Below are positions 44,036-53,295 of a DNA stretch of 61,184 nt, in pieces (positions within the stretch are counted from its first letter, which is position 1; each line of letters starts with the position of its first letter). The position numbers were made by a program, and so were the translations under genes. The notes under the pieces are model-generated. The model was not told where the DNA came from. It saw only the letters and a list, made by a program, of their open reading frames with translations, and did not search any database. Source of the DNA: Pseudomonas agronomica (lineage in GTDB: Bacteria > Pseudomonadota > Gammaproteobacteria > Pseudomonadales > Pseudomonadaceae). The stretch spans positions 1 to 61,184 of the forward strand of contig NZ_JAOSHO010000001.1 of NCBI RefSeq assembly GCF_025917275.1, written 5' to 3'.

Positions 44036-46405
44036 GTGAGTAACGTTTTCGATCCCCGCGAAGCCGGGCACTACATTGCCCCGCAAGGCCTGTACGAGCG
44101 CAACAAGAAACGTCCGTTCCTGGGCAGCATTCACTGCGACCGCGATACGCTGGTCGCCGGGCAGTGGGATGAAATCACCCTGGTTTACGAGGTCGGTGGC
44201 AGTGGCCTGGCCGACGGTGCGTGGCTTAAGCTGGCCTTCAAGTTCTATTCCGACTGGGCCTTGTTCCAGACCTCGAACCCGGCCGGTCCCAATTACGTCA
44301 GCGCCGAATACCAGGCCGGTGAGTTGGTCCCCGGACAGAGCCAGGCCACGGTGCAGCATTTGAAGGTGCGCTTCGACCAGAAGGGTCACGAACGGCCATT
44401 CCAGAAAGCGATCATCATCGACATCATCGACGGTTACCTGAACCCGGGCGATAAGGTCATCATTCGCCTGGGCGACCGACGCCAGGGCGGGGCGGGGACG
44501 CGGGTGCAGAGTTTCGTCGAGAAGGACTTCCGTTTCCGTTTGTTCATCGACCCGTTGGGCAGCTCGAAATTTGCCGAGGTGCCGGGCGATCCCCTGTTGG
44601 ACATCGTGCCGGGGCCGGCGCAGCGCGTGCAGGTGATCGTGCCGCGACTGGTCAGTGCCGGTGAGGCGTTCGATGTGTTGTTGCGGGTGGACGATGCCTG
44701 GGGCAACACCTGCCGAAACTTGCCGCTGGAGGGGGTCTTGACCTTGGTTGACCCAGAGGGCGGCGAGCGTCAACAGTCGTTCACGCTGGCGCGCGAAGGT
44801 TGGGCGATAGCCCGGCTCGAGGGGCTTGATCTTGGCGCGGTGGGCGAGTGGCGTTTGTCCGCCGAGGTGCAAGCACCTTTTATCGATGGAGCCCAGGCCT
44901 TCGTCACCGTTGACCCGGCCGGCACGGCGTTGCGCCCGCTCTACGCCGACCTGCATGTGCACTCCGATGACACGGTGGGCACCAACGACACCCTGTACAA
45001 CCTCAGCTACGGCCGCGATGTCGCCGGGCTCGACGTCCTCGGCTACACCGCCAACGACTTCAACATCACCGAGCAGCGCTGGGACCAGGCGGTCAAGCTG
45101 ATCCATGAACTCAATGAGCCAGGCCGATTCGTGTGTTATCCCGGCACCGAATGGTGCGGTAATTCCTGTGCGGGCGGCGACCGCAACGTCGTCTTCTTGC
45201 ATGACCGCAAGCCCGAGTTCCCTTTCGACAATCAAGGGAGGCTGGTGCGCTCCTTCGAATGGAACGAGTTCACCGCCGGCACCATCAAGCCCGGCGCCTG
45301 GCCGGTGGACGAGTTGTACGCGGCCTATGCCAAGGACCCCGAAGGCCATCTGATGATGCCCCACGTTGGCGGACGCCGTTGCAACCTGGACTGGCATCAC
45401 CCGGAGCTCGAGCGGCTGATCGAGGTCGGCTCGGCCTGGGGCCAGTTCCATTGGGTCTACGCCGAGGCGTTGCAGCGTGGCTATCGGGTCGGCGCCGCCG
45501 CGAACAGCGATGAGCACCAGGGCCGCTGCGGGGGCGGCGTTCCGGCCACGGCGGTGTTCGGCTCCCGTGGCGGGCTGACCGGCGTGGTCGCCGAGGCGTT
45601 CGACCGCGCCAGTGTCGGCAAGGCCTTGCGCGCTCGCCGTACCTTCGCCACGACCGGGGAGCGTTCTTTCGCCAGCCTGCGCCAGGGCAAGCATTTCATG
45701 GGTGAAGTCTTCACTGCCGATTCGAGCGCCACGCTGGATTATCGACTGTTGGGGGAGGAGGGTTGGGAGCAGGTCGATCTGTTCGATGGGGACAAGCTGA
45801 TCTGGTCACGCAACCTGCATCGAGAACTGGGCTACAGCGCACAACGCATTCGCTTGCGCCTGGGAGGGGCACGCATCAAGGATCGCTATCGCGGCGCCTA
45901 CTGGGCCGGCGAGATCCGCATCACCGGCGCGGTCATCAATGGCTTTCGCGCCTTGGGCCTCGATCATCCCGAGCAGACCGTATGGCGCAAGGATGCGACG
46001 GTCCTGGCGTTTCGCACCGACACCAATGGCGATACCGACAGCATCGAAATCGACCTGTCGCAACTGACCGGCGCTACGCTGCAAATCCACAGCCGCATCG
46101 ACAATTACGTCAAGGTGGGCGACCCGTCTGAGCCGCAACCTTATGTGCACGCGCCGACGGTGCTGATGGAGTTGTCCGGCGATGAACTGCTGGCGCAATC
46201 GGAAGTGGTCGAAGCGTTGCCTGGCGCGGAGTTGAAGATGTCCCTGGAACGGATGACCGCTGCACCGTTGCCCCGTGAGTTGCAAGGCAAGATCGAACTG
46301 GCCGGGCTGGGACTCGAACCTGGGCGTGAACATCCATTGTTCATCTGCGCTCGCCAGCGCGACCAGTCACGGGTCTGGACGTCTGCGTTGTTTCTCAAGG
46401 TGTAG
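44036..46405 (+). CDS. PHP-type metallohydrolase (CehA/McbA- or DUF3604-like), 789 residues
   Basis: This large cytoplasmic protein has an N-terminal beta-sandwich-rich half and a PHP-like metal-binding domain from about residue 300. LYADLHVHSDDT (H-x-H near 305), YPGTEWCGN, MMPHVGGRRCNLDW and AAANSDEHQGR (D-x-H near 490) are the expected metal-ligand motifs. A further beta-rich C-terminal half follows. Size and layout recall the carbamate hydrolases CehA/McbA and DUF3604 relatives, but I cannot verify homology. The start is GTG 44036 with GAGGTG upstream. It lies last in the second ABC importer operon, so it probably hydrolyses the imported ligand, perhaps an ester, carbamate or sulfate. No signal peptide is seen. 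Confidence 0.78.
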   Translation: MSNVFDPREAGHYIAPQGLYERNKKRPFLGSIHCDRDTLVAGQWDEITLVYEVGGSGLADGAWLKLAFKFYSDWALFQTSNPAGPNYVSAEYQAGELVPGQSQATVQHLKVRFDQKGHERPFQKAIIIDIIDGYLNPGDKVIIRLGDRRQGGAGTRVQSFVEKDFRFRLFIDPLGSSKFAEVPGDPLLDIVPGPAQRVQVIVPRLVSAGEAFDVLLRVDDAWGNTCRNLPLEGVLTLVDPEGGERQQSFTLAREGWAIARLEGLDLGAVGEWRLSAEVQAPFIDGAQAFVTVDPAGTALRPLYADLHVHSDDTVGTNDTLYNLSYGRDVAGLDVLGYTANDFNITEQRWDQAVKLIHELNEPGRFVCYPGTEWCGNSCAGGDRNVVFLHDRKPEFPFDNQGRLVRSFEWNEFTAGTIKPGAWPVDELYAAYAKDPEGHLMMPHVGGRRCNLDWHHPELERLIEVGSAWGQFHWVYAEALQRGYRVGAAANSDEHQGRCGGGVPATAVFGSRGGLTGVVAEAFDRASVGKALRARRTFATTGERSFASLRQGKHFMGEVFTADSSATLDYRLLGEEGWEQVDLFDGDKLIWSRNLHRELGYSAQRIRLRLGGARIKDRYRGAYWAGEIRITGAVINGFRALGLDHPEQTVWRKDATVLAFRTDTNGDTDSIEIDLSQLTGATLQIHSRIDNYVKVGDPSEPQPYVHAPTVLMELSGDELLAQSEVVEALPGAELKMSLERMTAAPLPRELQGKIELAGLGLEPGREHPLFICARQRDQSRVWTSALFLKV

Positions 46406-46565
46406 TTGCCAGCACATGCGCAACTGGATTGGAGTGGTTTTTTCACACGGCCCGGGCCGAAAGCGGACATGTCGAGATGGGGGACGGTAGCCGGGTTCGC
46501 CCCCACCTTGCCTTTCTGCGCCTTTGGCGAGCCCTGATTAGCACGAAAAGGCATTGAGGCTGAGG

Positions 46566-47225
46566 TCAACCGCCATTGGTAGTCAGCGCAGGGATTGCCT
46601 TGGCGAGATTGGCTGTCAGTTCGGCCTGGGTCTGCCGCTCTTGCCGCCACGCTGGTTGACCGGGCGCATTACGCCAGGACTCGCTCAGAGGGCTGTGGTC
46701 AACGGCGTCGAAACCAAACTGATCATATAGCTGCGCCACCCACTCCACAGCCTCTGGAAAATCACTGGATAGCGCTAGGGCAAGACGCTCCGGTGAACCC
46801 TTGGCGCGATTCCAGCGCGTTATGCGAGCAGCCTGAATATGCGTGAAAGCCTTGACCACCCTGGAGGCTGGAAGCTGTTCCTGACGCAGCTCGTGAGCCG
46901 TCTTCTCGCCCGAATCGATCATCGGATAGTGGCCGTCGCGCCAGATCATGTAGTTATTGGTGTCGATTACGACTTTGCCGGCAAGCTCTGTCGCGGGCAT
47001 ATCGTTTTCCAATTTCAGCGGTACCGCAATGACGATCAAGTCGCCTTGGGCGGCTGCTTCGCGGGCCGTAGCGGCGCGCGCGAAGGGGCCCAGTTCGTCG
47101 ACCAGGCCCTTGAGCGTTTCGGGGCCACGAGAGTTGGAGATGACAACGCGGTAGCCGCTCGCGATGGCGGCGCGTGCAATCTGGCTGCCGACTTCGCCGG
47201 CGCCGATGATGCCAATGGTAGTCAT
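46566..47225 (-). CDS. NADPH-dependent F420 reductase-like oxidoreductase
   Basis: This 219-residue Rossmann protein of the F420:NADP+ oxidoreductase-like family starts TTIGIIGAGEVGSQIARAAIASGYRVVISNSRGPETL. It continues with LIVIAVPL, VVIDTNNYM and a C-terminal dimerisation helix. Pseudomonads do not make F420 in general, so these proteins are thought to act on another electron carrier or to be 6-phosphogluconate dehydrogenase-like. The ATG at 47225 (MTTIGIIG) begins the Rossmann strand; the upstream in-frame start is weaker. It follows an SDR gene in the same direction and is probably co-transcribed with it under the divergent TetR. Confidence 0.86.
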   Translation of the reverse strand: MTTIGIIGAGEVGSQIARAAIASGYRVVISNSRGPETLKGLVDELGPFARAATAREAAAQGDLIVIAVPLKLENDMPATELAGKVVIDTNNYMIWRDGHYPMIDSGEKTAHELRQEQLPASRVVKAFTHIQAARITRWNRAKGSPERLALALSSDFPEAVEWVAQLYDQFGFDAVDHSPLSESWRNAPGQPAWRQERQTQAELTANLAKAIPALTTNGG

Positions 47226-47307
47226 ATACTCAATCCACATGTGAAGACAGCGGCGAAAGAGAACCGCTGTCCTGCAGGGTTATCTGGAGCTCCAGGATGG
47301 GTTCGAG

Positions 47308-48069
47308 TTAGATGCTTAATCCGCCCGCTACATCGTGTACGCCGCCAGTCATGTAACCGCCGTTGGGCCCCGCAAGGAAGCCGATAAGGGCTGACACCTC
47401 TTCCAGCGTAGCGATGCGGCGGATCGGGTGCAGGTCGAGCAGTGCGTCGGGCGCTCCGTCATCGCCTAGCACTTGCGAAGCCATGTCGGTGGGCATGACG
47501 CCGGGTTGGACGACGTTCACCGTGATATTGCGACTGCCCAGGTCGCGCGCCAGGCCTTTGGCATAGCCAATGAGGGCAGCTTTGGAACCTGCATAATCAG
47601 CTGCTCCTTGAAAGGGGACATGGGTACCCAACAACGAGCCGATGAAGACGATACGACCGCCATTCGACAGAACAGGCGCTGCGGCGCGCGTAACGCTCAC
47701 CGGCCCCATGACGTTGGTCTGCCATTGCCGGTCGAGGTTTTCAACATCCAGATTGGGATCGTCAACCGTCTGGCCCTGCACGGCGATAGCTGCGTTGTTG
47801 ACGAGAATGTTGAGCTTGCCGAAGTAGGCGACCACCTCGTCGATCAGCGGCTTCGCAGCGGACATATCAGCTTGGTCACTCTTGATTGCCAGAGCACGAA
47901 CGCCCTTGGCCTTTAACTTCGCGACGACGGCCTCCGCTTTTTCGGCCGATGCCACGTAACTGATCGCAACGTCCGCACCCTGGTCGGCAAGGGCTTGCGC
48001 TGTGACGGCGCCAAGGCCGCGAGACCCACCCGTTACCAGTGCAACCTGACCCAACAATGGCTTTTGCAT
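47308..48069 (-). CDS. Short-chain dehydrogenase/reductase
   Basis: This 253-residue classical SDR has the cofactor motif TGGSRGLG (about 13-20), NNAA near 90 and the catalytic Ser/Tyr/Lys as GSLLG and YAGSK (Tyr near 158, Lys near 162). The C-terminal part has PGVMPTDM and GVHDVAGG. The glycine pattern and Ser-Ser region suggest NADP(H). The substrate is unknown; the usual role is 3-oxoacyl or sugar-alcohol reduction. GAGG precedes the ATG at 48069. It is divergent from the TetR gene at 48197, and its promoter contains two palindromic sites. Confidence 0.9.
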   Translation of the reverse strand: MQKPLLGQVALVTGGSRGLGAVTAQALADQGADVAISYVASAEKAEAVVAKLKAKGVRALAIKSDQADMSAAKPLIDEVVAYFGKLNILVNNAAIAVQGQTVDDPNLDVENLDRQWQTNVMGPVSVTRAAAPVLSNGGRIVFIGSLLGTHVPFQGAADYAGSKAALIGYAKGLARDLGSRNITVNVVQPGVMPTDMASQVLGDDGAPDALLDLHPIRRIATLEEVSALIGFLAGPNGGYMTGGVHDVAGGLSI

Positions 48070-48102
48070 TTGAAACCTCGTGATATGAAGGGGGAAAATT
48101 GC

Positions 48103-48130
48103 GTAATGGCCATTACCGTAACGGACGTTA
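48103..48130. promoter_or_regulatory. Palindromic TetR operator candidates
   Basis: GTAATGGCCATTAC (48103-48116) is a perfect 14 bp palindrome. Directly after it, TAACG-GA-CGTTA (48119-48130) is a second inverted repeat with a 2 bp centre. Both lie between the divergent SDR and TetR genes. TetR regulators often bind such paired palindromes to control themselves and a divergent gene. Confidence 0.6.
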
Positions 48131-48196
48131 TTATCTTGGACTTGGTGCGTCAAGATATTTAATATCGGTCGTTATGAAATAACAGGAGACTACGTA

Positions 48197-48784
48197 ATGG
48201 GACGCCGTCGGGAGTTCGACGTAAATCAGGCGCTGGACGCGGCGCTTGCCGTGTTTTGGCGCAAGGGCTATGAAGGCGCGTCATATACCGATTTGACGCA
48301 GGCGACAGGGGTCGAGCGTCCAGCCCTTTATTCGGCTTTCGGCAACAAGGAAACGCTCTTCTTGCGGGCGCTCGAGCGTTACTACGATCATCACCTCTCG
48401 TTCTTTCCTGCTGCGCTGGAGCTGCCAACGTCGCGCCAGGTGGCGCTGCACATTCTGCGTAGCGCCGTCGAGTTGAATACCCGTTATCCAGAACACACTG
48501 GATGCCTGGGAATCCACGGGGCACTTGCCGGATCAGATGATGCGGAGCCGATTCGGCAAGCGCTTATAGACGCTCGCGCCGCTGGCGAGGCTGCGCTACG
48601 GGAACGCCTTGAACGTGCACAACGGGAGGGGGATTTGCCCGCAACTGCCAATTGTTCGGTACTCGCCGCTTACGTATGCGCCGTGCTTCATGGCATGGCG
48701 GTGCAGGCCAAGGCAGGTTTTGACCGGGGAATGCTGGAGATGGTGGTCGATCAGGCGATGTCGAGTTGGCCCTCGGATCAGTAG
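48197..48784 (+). CDS. TetR-family transcriptional regulator
   Basis: This 195-residue TetR regulator has an N-terminal HTH domain (RREFDVNQALDAALAVFWRKGYEGASYTDLTQATGVERPALYSAFGNKETLFLRAL, residues 3-58) and a C-terminal domain with GCLGIHGALAGSDDAEPIRQALIDAR that fits the TetR_C_16-like effector half. The ATG follows CAGGAG. It is divergent from the SDR gene and probably represses it through the palindromes between them. The inducer is unknown; a carbonyl compound or quinone would suit the two reductases beside it. Confidence 0.9.
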   Translation: MGRRREFDVNQALDAALAVFWRKGYEGASYTDLTQATGVERPALYSAFGNKETLFLRALERYYDHHLSFFPAALELPTSRQVALHILRSAVELNTRYPEHTGCLGIHGALAGSDDAEPIRQALIDARAAGEAALRERLERAQREGDLPATANCSVLAAYVCAVLHGMAVQAKAGFDRGMLEMVVDQAMSSWPSDQ

Positions 48785-49069
48785 GGCGATATGAGCCAGA
48801 GGTGGTGATTCGCTGAGCAACTCTTCAGCGAGGTGCTCAAGCTCGGCATTGCTGCCCACTGCGAGGATGATCGCACAGCACTTCGTCCCAGGTTGCAGAG
48901 AGGCGTCAGTGGGTGCAGGTCCCGGTGACGGCCTTGCCGGCGAATCTTTCCTTGATCCACGCCGTCACGTCGGCGAGCGAGGTTTGCAGCATCCCCACAC
49001 GGTCGCCTGGGTAGGAGCCCGTTCGAGGCCCGGACATCATTCGGTTTTCGTTAAATCTTCCGGCCCATC
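48785..49069. other. Intergenic region between TetR and MaoC-like genes
   Basis: About 285 bp, with the adjacent genes convergent. A short open frame on either strand has no family features or ribosome site, and I do not regard it as coding. No terminator-like hairpin with a T-run is visible. Confidence 0.5.
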
Positions 49070-49534
49070 TCAATCACGGTCGCCCCTGCGCATTATCAAT
49101 ACTGTCACCTCGTAAACAAGGACGGTTTTTTCGACGTTCGTAGTGACATCGACTTTAAACACGACCCAGCCTCGTTCACGATTTGACGCGTGGATAAATG
49201 ACCGAACGACTTGGACGGATAGCTTGAGCGTGTCTCCAGCCACCACTGGAGCCACCATCCTGAAACCATCAATCTTGCCACCCGCCACCACATTGGTTTG
49301 GAGCAGCAAGGCATCGCACATCAACCGCTGCGAGATACCGAAGGTTTGCACCCCGCTGGCACAATGCACCCCAAGCGGACTCGAACGGGCAAGGTCAGGA
49401 TCCAGATGAATATCGAGAGGATCGTACTCTGCAGCAAAGGCAATGATCGCTTGCGTTGTAATAGGCGCAGATTGCTTGGCCCTCCAACGGCTACCTAGCG
49501 TGAAGTCTTCCCAGTACAGCTCTTTCTCTGTCAC
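49070..49534 (-). CDS. MaoC-like (hotdog-fold) dehydratase
   Basis: This 154-residue hotdog protein of the MaoC/(R)-specific enoyl-CoA hydratase family has the hydratase motif in FAAEYDPLDIHLDPDLARSSPLG (D-x4-H near residues 41-46), preceded by GSRWRAKQSAPITTQAI. It probably adds water to an enoyl-CoA. The GTG at 49534 is preferred because AGGAG stands six bases before it; the open frame to 49573 has no such site. It lies divergent from the AraC-type regulator that heads a presumed acid-CoA pathway, which would supply its substrate. A non-enzymatic relative is also possible. Confidence 0.84.
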   Translation of the reverse strand: MTEKELYWEDFTLGSRWRAKQSAPITTQAIIAFAAEYDPLDIHLDPDLARSSPLGVHCASGVQTFGISQRLMCDALLLQTNVVAGGKIDGFRMVAPVVAGDTLKLSVQVVRSFIHASNRERGWVVFKVDVTTNVEKTVLVYEVTVLIMRRGDRD

Positions 49535-49852
49535 GGTAACTCCTGGATTCTGTCGCGTCAGACTCAACGTCACCGAAGATTGTTGAATTGATAGTGTCGG
49601 TGGTCAGTGGCCTCGACAATGCTCAAGCACCTCAGCGTGGTTGAGTGTTTTGGACATCCATCGAGGCCAGGCATCAGAAGGCTGGGAGGAGGGCCATATG
49701 CGCTTGTCGATGACAAAAAATGGGTCGGGTTGACAGGTCATGCCGGGAAATCGGAACTTAGGCAGAGAGCCAGGCTCGCCAGGTTGCCCCAGGCGGGACC
49801 TGCCGAAAAGATTCGAAGGTCAGCAGTCAACCACCGGCAGAGAGGAATAAGC
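49535..49852. other. Divergent control region between MaoC-like and AraC genes
   Basis: A 318 bp stretch that should hold promoters for both directions. An in-frame extension of the AraC gene back to 49607 is open but lacks a good ribosome site and family similarity, so I treat it as non-coding. No clear palindrome stands out. Confidence 0.5.
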
Positions 49853-50878
49853 GTGCTCATCCAGGACAAGGGAACGACTTCAATTGGATTGGTGCATGAG
49901 GCCCTCGAGGGCGCATTGCGGCGCCAGCTGGACACCTCCGTCGCACTGCAGCAAGCACGCATTGACCCGGTACTTCTCACTTCCCCCCAAGCCAGGGTTT
50001 CGGCTGCGGCATTTTCTCGCTTGTGGGTCGCGCTCTCGGATCTGCTCGACGACGAGTTTTTCGCAATCGATAGCCATCCCATGCGACGGGGCAGCTTTCG
50101 ATTGATGTGCCAATCCTCGATTGACTGCGAGTCGTTAGAGCAAGCGCTGCGACGGATCCTTAAATTCCTGCGTCTCGTATTGGACGATATCCACGGTGAG
50201 CTGAGTTTTGATGGCGACTGCGCCGTTGTCGTTATCCATGACAAAGGCATTGAGCGCCGTCTCTTCAGCTATGGAACATGGCTGATCCTGGTCCATGGAC
50301 TGCTCTGCTGGCTGGGTAACAGACGCATTCCCATAAAAGAGCTCTGCTTCAGGCCGAATCGACCGCTCGACGATAGCGACTATCGGATGCGCTTTTGTGA
50401 AGACATTCAGTTTGGTGCGCCAGTGACGATGATTCGTTTCGAGCGCAGTTTTTTAAGCCTCAAGGTCGCGCAAAACAAAGCCAGCCTATCGACATTCTTG
50501 AAAGAGTCGCCTGCCAGTCTGCTGGTGAAATATCGTAACGAGGACAGCATCAGCGCCCAGATCCGCCTCAGATTGAGAGGCCTCGATCCGGAGGAATGGC
50601 CAGAGTTGGACAAGATGGCGAACACGCTGTGCATGTCTTATTCGACGCTCCAGCGAAGGCTCCAGGCCGAGGGGGTCAGTTATCAGCGTTTGAAAGACAA
50701 TCTGCGCCGTGACATGGCGATCAATCTGCTGTGCCAACCGAATATGACCGTGACCGAAGTCGCTGCCCTCACGGGTTTCCAGGAAAGCAGTGCGTTTCAT
50801 CGAGCATTCAAAAAGTGGACGGGGGTGAGTCCCGGCGCTTACCGCCGCTCCAATGCTGACGAATCGGGCGATATTTAA
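49853..50878 (+). CDS. AraC-family regulator (OruR/ArgR-like)
   Basis: This 341-residue AraC-type regulator has an N-terminal ligand/dimerisation domain of the AraC_binding_2 type (SALSDLLDDEFFAIDSHPMRRGSFRLMCQ). Its C-terminal double HTH is about 245-335: MANTLCMSYSTLQRRLQAEGVSYQRLKDNLRRDMAINLL and VTEVAALTGFQESSAFHRAFKKWTGVSPGAYR. The length is typical of this branch. The GTG at 49853 is chosen because AGAGGA stands six bases upstream. It lies between the divergent MaoC-like gene and the MFS permease operon and is their likely activator. Inducers of this branch are usually amino acids or aromatic acids. Confidence 0.88.
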   Translation: MLIQDKGTTSIGLVHEALEGALRRQLDTSVALQQARIDPVLLTSPQARVSAAAFSRLWVALSDLLDDEFFAIDSHPMRRGSFRLMCQSSIDCESLEQALRRILKFLRLVLDDIHGELSFDGDCAVVVIHDKGIERRLFSYGTWLILVHGLLCWLGNRRIPIKELCFRPNRPLDDSDYRMRFCEDIQFGAPVTMIRFERSFLSLKVAQNKASLSTFLKESPASLLVKYRNEDSISAQIRLRLRGLDPEEWPELDKMANTLCMSYSTLQRRLQAEGVSYQRLKDNLRRDMAINLLCQPNMTVTEVAALTGFQESSAFHRAFKKWTGVSPGAYRRSNADESGDI

Positions 50879-51163
50879 AAGCCTTTCTTGCGGTTATACA
50901 AAAGCGCTGCTTCCCCACCAGATTGCCTGCTGTGATCTGCCACTCGCTTCATCCCCCCAAACCTCAATGGACCAGGATCATCCCGATCGTGGCTGGCAAG
51001 CCATGGGTGTCCAAAACGGTCACGCACAACGATGTCGTCGGGCATAGGCCGCCGCAAAGGCAACTCCTACGATGCGCTGCAGGTAGCCCTGGCATCGCCT
51101 ATCGAGCGAGCCAGCAAAATCTTCGCACTTCACAAACAAAAACAAGATCGAAGGAGACGCGAT

Positions 51164-52507
51164 ATGCAGCCGGTAAACGTCTATACGCTCGCGGTTGAAT
51201 CGAAGTTCAACCGCTTCCATGGGCTCATCCTGTTCTGGTGTGTGCTCATCCTGATCATCGATGGCTATGACCTCGCCGTCGTCGGTGCAGCCCTCCCGGC
51301 GATCATGAAGGACATGAACATCGATCCAACCAGCGCCGGCGTCATGGCAGGCTCTGCGCTCTTCGGAACGATGCTGGGCGCAATTTTTCTTGGCACGCTG
51401 GCCGATCGTATCGGGCGGCCCAGGATGATCGCCATCTGCGTGGCCTTGTTCAGTGTTTTCACGGCGGCGGCAGGCCTCACCAGTGACCCGATCAGCTTCA
51501 GCGTTGCTCGCTTCATCGCCGGCCTTGGCATCGGTGGTGTACTGCCCATCTGCACCGCTCAGATGGGTGAATTTTCGCCACTCAAACTGCGTACCCGCCT
51601 GGTCACCCTGGTTTTCGCCGGGTACTCCGTGGGCGGAATTCTGGTTGCCCTGACGGGTAAGCAACTCATCGAGAGTCACGGATGGCAGTGGGTGTTCTAT
51701 GTGGCGTTGCTGCCCGTGCTGCTGATCCCCCTGATCCTCAAGACCATGCCTGAGTCCATCGGCTACCTGCTCAAGACCGGACGTCAGGACGAACTACGGT
51801 CGATCGCTCGTAAACTGGACCCTGCTCTCGTTATCGACGAAAACACGCCGATGACCGGGAACGCCACCGTCCTGGATAAGCAGGAAGCACCGGTTCGTAA
51901 CTTGTTCAGGGAGGGGCGGGGTTTCAGCACTTTGATGATTTGGGCTGCGTTCGTGACGGGCTTGTTCATGGTCTACGCCCTCAATTCCTGGCTAACCAAG
52001 CTGATGGCGATGGCGGGGTTCAGCCTGGGTTCTGCGTTGAACTTCGTGATTGTTTTCAACGTGGGAGCCATTGCCGGTGCAATAGGCGGAGGGTGGTTGA
52101 GCGACAAGCTGAACATCAAGCACGTATTGGTCTGCTTCTACATCGTCGGTGCGATTGCGCTCACCCTGTTGGGTTATACGCGTTCAACCTCGTTGCTGTT
52201 TCCAGTGGTGTTCATCGTCGGCGCATCGACCCTGGGAACTCAATTGCTGGCGTATGCGTACGCCGGAGATTTCTACCCGTCGTCGATTCGTTCAACCGGC
52301 GTGGGTTTCGCGTCTGGTGTGGGACGAATAGGCGCAATCGTCGCCCCTGTCCTGATTGGCTGGCTGGTGTCGTTGAACCTTGCACTCGAGAAAAACTTCA
52401 TGGCCATCAGCCTGGCGGGCCTCATTGGCGCTGTCGCCGTGACCCTGATCAATCAGTCACGTGCCGACTCTACTCAAGTCAGAAAATCCCCGGCCCTGTC
52501 GAACTGA
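51164..52507 (+). CDS. MFS transporter, aromatic acid:H+ symporter (AAHS) type
   Basis: This 447-residue major-facilitator protein has 12 hydrophobic segments. The AAHS signature is in LIIDGYDLAVVGAALPAIM (about 28-46; the D-G-x-D region needed for proton-coupled uptake in PcaK-type carriers). The MFS loop motif is in GTLADRIGRPRMIAI (about 83-97). The start is the ATG at 51164 with AAGGAG; the frame is open upstream without similarity. It probably imports an aromatic or other carboxylic acid. Acyl-CoA ligase, nitroreductase and OprD genes follow in the same direction, which supports a catabolic transport role. Confidence 0.92.
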   Translation: MQPVNVYTLAVESKFNRFHGLILFWCVLILIIDGYDLAVVGAALPAIMKDMNIDPTSAGVMAGSALFGTMLGAIFLGTLADRIGRPRMIAICVALFSVFTAAAGLTSDPISFSVARFIAGLGIGGVLPICTAQMGEFSPLKLRTRLVTLVFAGYSVGGILVALTGKQLIESHGWQWVFYVALLPVLLIPLILKTMPESIGYLLKTGRQDELRSIARKLDPALVIDENTPMTGNATVLDKQEAPVRNLFREGRGFSTLMIWAAFVTGLFMVYALNSWLTKLMAMAGFSLGSALNFVIVFNVGAIAGAIGGGWLSDKLNIKHVLVCFYIVGAIALTLLGYTRSTSLLFPVVFIVGASTLGTQLLAYAYAGDFYPSSIRSTGVGFASGVGRIGAIVAPVLIGWLVSLNLALEKNFMAISLAGLIGAVAVTLINQSRADSTQVRKSPALSN

Positions 52508-52548
52508 TGGATGCACCCGCCTGTAGCTGAATCCGTGGAATTGAACGC

Positions 52549-53295
52549 ATGAAAATGAATCGCTTGTCCAAACCGCCCATACCGCCTGATCTGCTTGGTC
52601 AAACGGTTGATTGGGCGATCGCTTCGCGGCGCAGTATTCGGGCTTTCTTGCCCACTCCCGTACCGCGCGAAGACATTGAAGCGATCCTTGATATCGCTCG
52701 GTTCTGCGCGACGGGGGTGAACATGCAGCCTTGGCGCGTGCATGTCGTCACCGGAGAAGCAAAGGCTCGTCTTTCATGCGCCATCGCGGAAATTGACAAC
52801 GATCCATCACTGAGCGACGACCTTGAAGATGCCTATGACTATTACCCGCGCGAGTGGACTTCACCCTATGTGGATCGCAGAAGGCAAGTCGGGTGGGAAC
52901 TCTATGGGCTGCTGGGCATTGCAAAGGGAGACAAGCAGCGGATGCATGCGCAACACGGCCGCAATTACCAGTTCTTCGATGCCCCCGTCGGCCTGATCTT
53001 CACCATGGATCGAGTGTTGAAGGAGGGCAGCCTTCTTGACTACGGAATGTTTCTACAGGCCGTGATGGTGGCGGCGCGTGGAAGGCATTTGCACACCTGT
53101 CCACAAGCCGCTTTTTTGAAATATCACCAAGTCATTTCGCAGGCCCTTGCGATCCCCTCGGACCAAATGCTGGTTTGCGGAATGAGCCTCGGATACGCCG
53201 ACGAGAGCAGCATCGAGAACACCTTGGTCACTGATCGGGAGCCGGTGAGCGCGTTCTGCACTTTTCATCACAATAATAAGGAAACAACATCATGA
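52549..53295 (+). CDS. Nitroreductase-family FMN oxidoreductase
   Basis: This 248-residue flavoprotein of the nitroreductase superfamily has an N-terminal FMN-binding segment ASRRSIRAFLPTPVPREDIEAILDIA (about 25-50), then CATGVNMQPWRVHVVTG and a C-terminal GMSLGYADESSIENTLV. Related Pseudomonas proteins are named PnbA-like, after 4-nitrobenzoate reductase, but the family also contains dehydrogenases and enone reductases. The gene begins 42 bp after the MFS stop, and its end overlaps the acyl-CoA ligase start (ATGA). In this operon it could reduce a nitro group or an enoyl/quinone intermediate of the imported acid. Confidence 0.88.
   Translation: MKMNRLSKPPIPPDLLGQTVDWAIASRRSIRAFLPTPVPREDIEAILDIARFCATGVNMQPWRVHVVTGEAKARLSCAIAEIDNDPSLSDDLEDAYDYYPREWTSPYVDRRRQVGWELYGLLGIAKGDKQRMHAQHGRNYQFFDAPVGLIFTMDRVLKEGSLLDYGMFLQAVMVAARGRHLHTCPQAAFLKYHQVISQALAIPSDQMLVCGMSLGYADESSIENTLVTDREPVSAFCTFHHNNKETTS

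Noticed and set aside
49607-49852. 82-codon N-terminal extension of the AraC regulator
   Set aside because: There is no ribosome site for the upstream start and no family likeness; the GTG at 49853 has a good site and gives the usual length.
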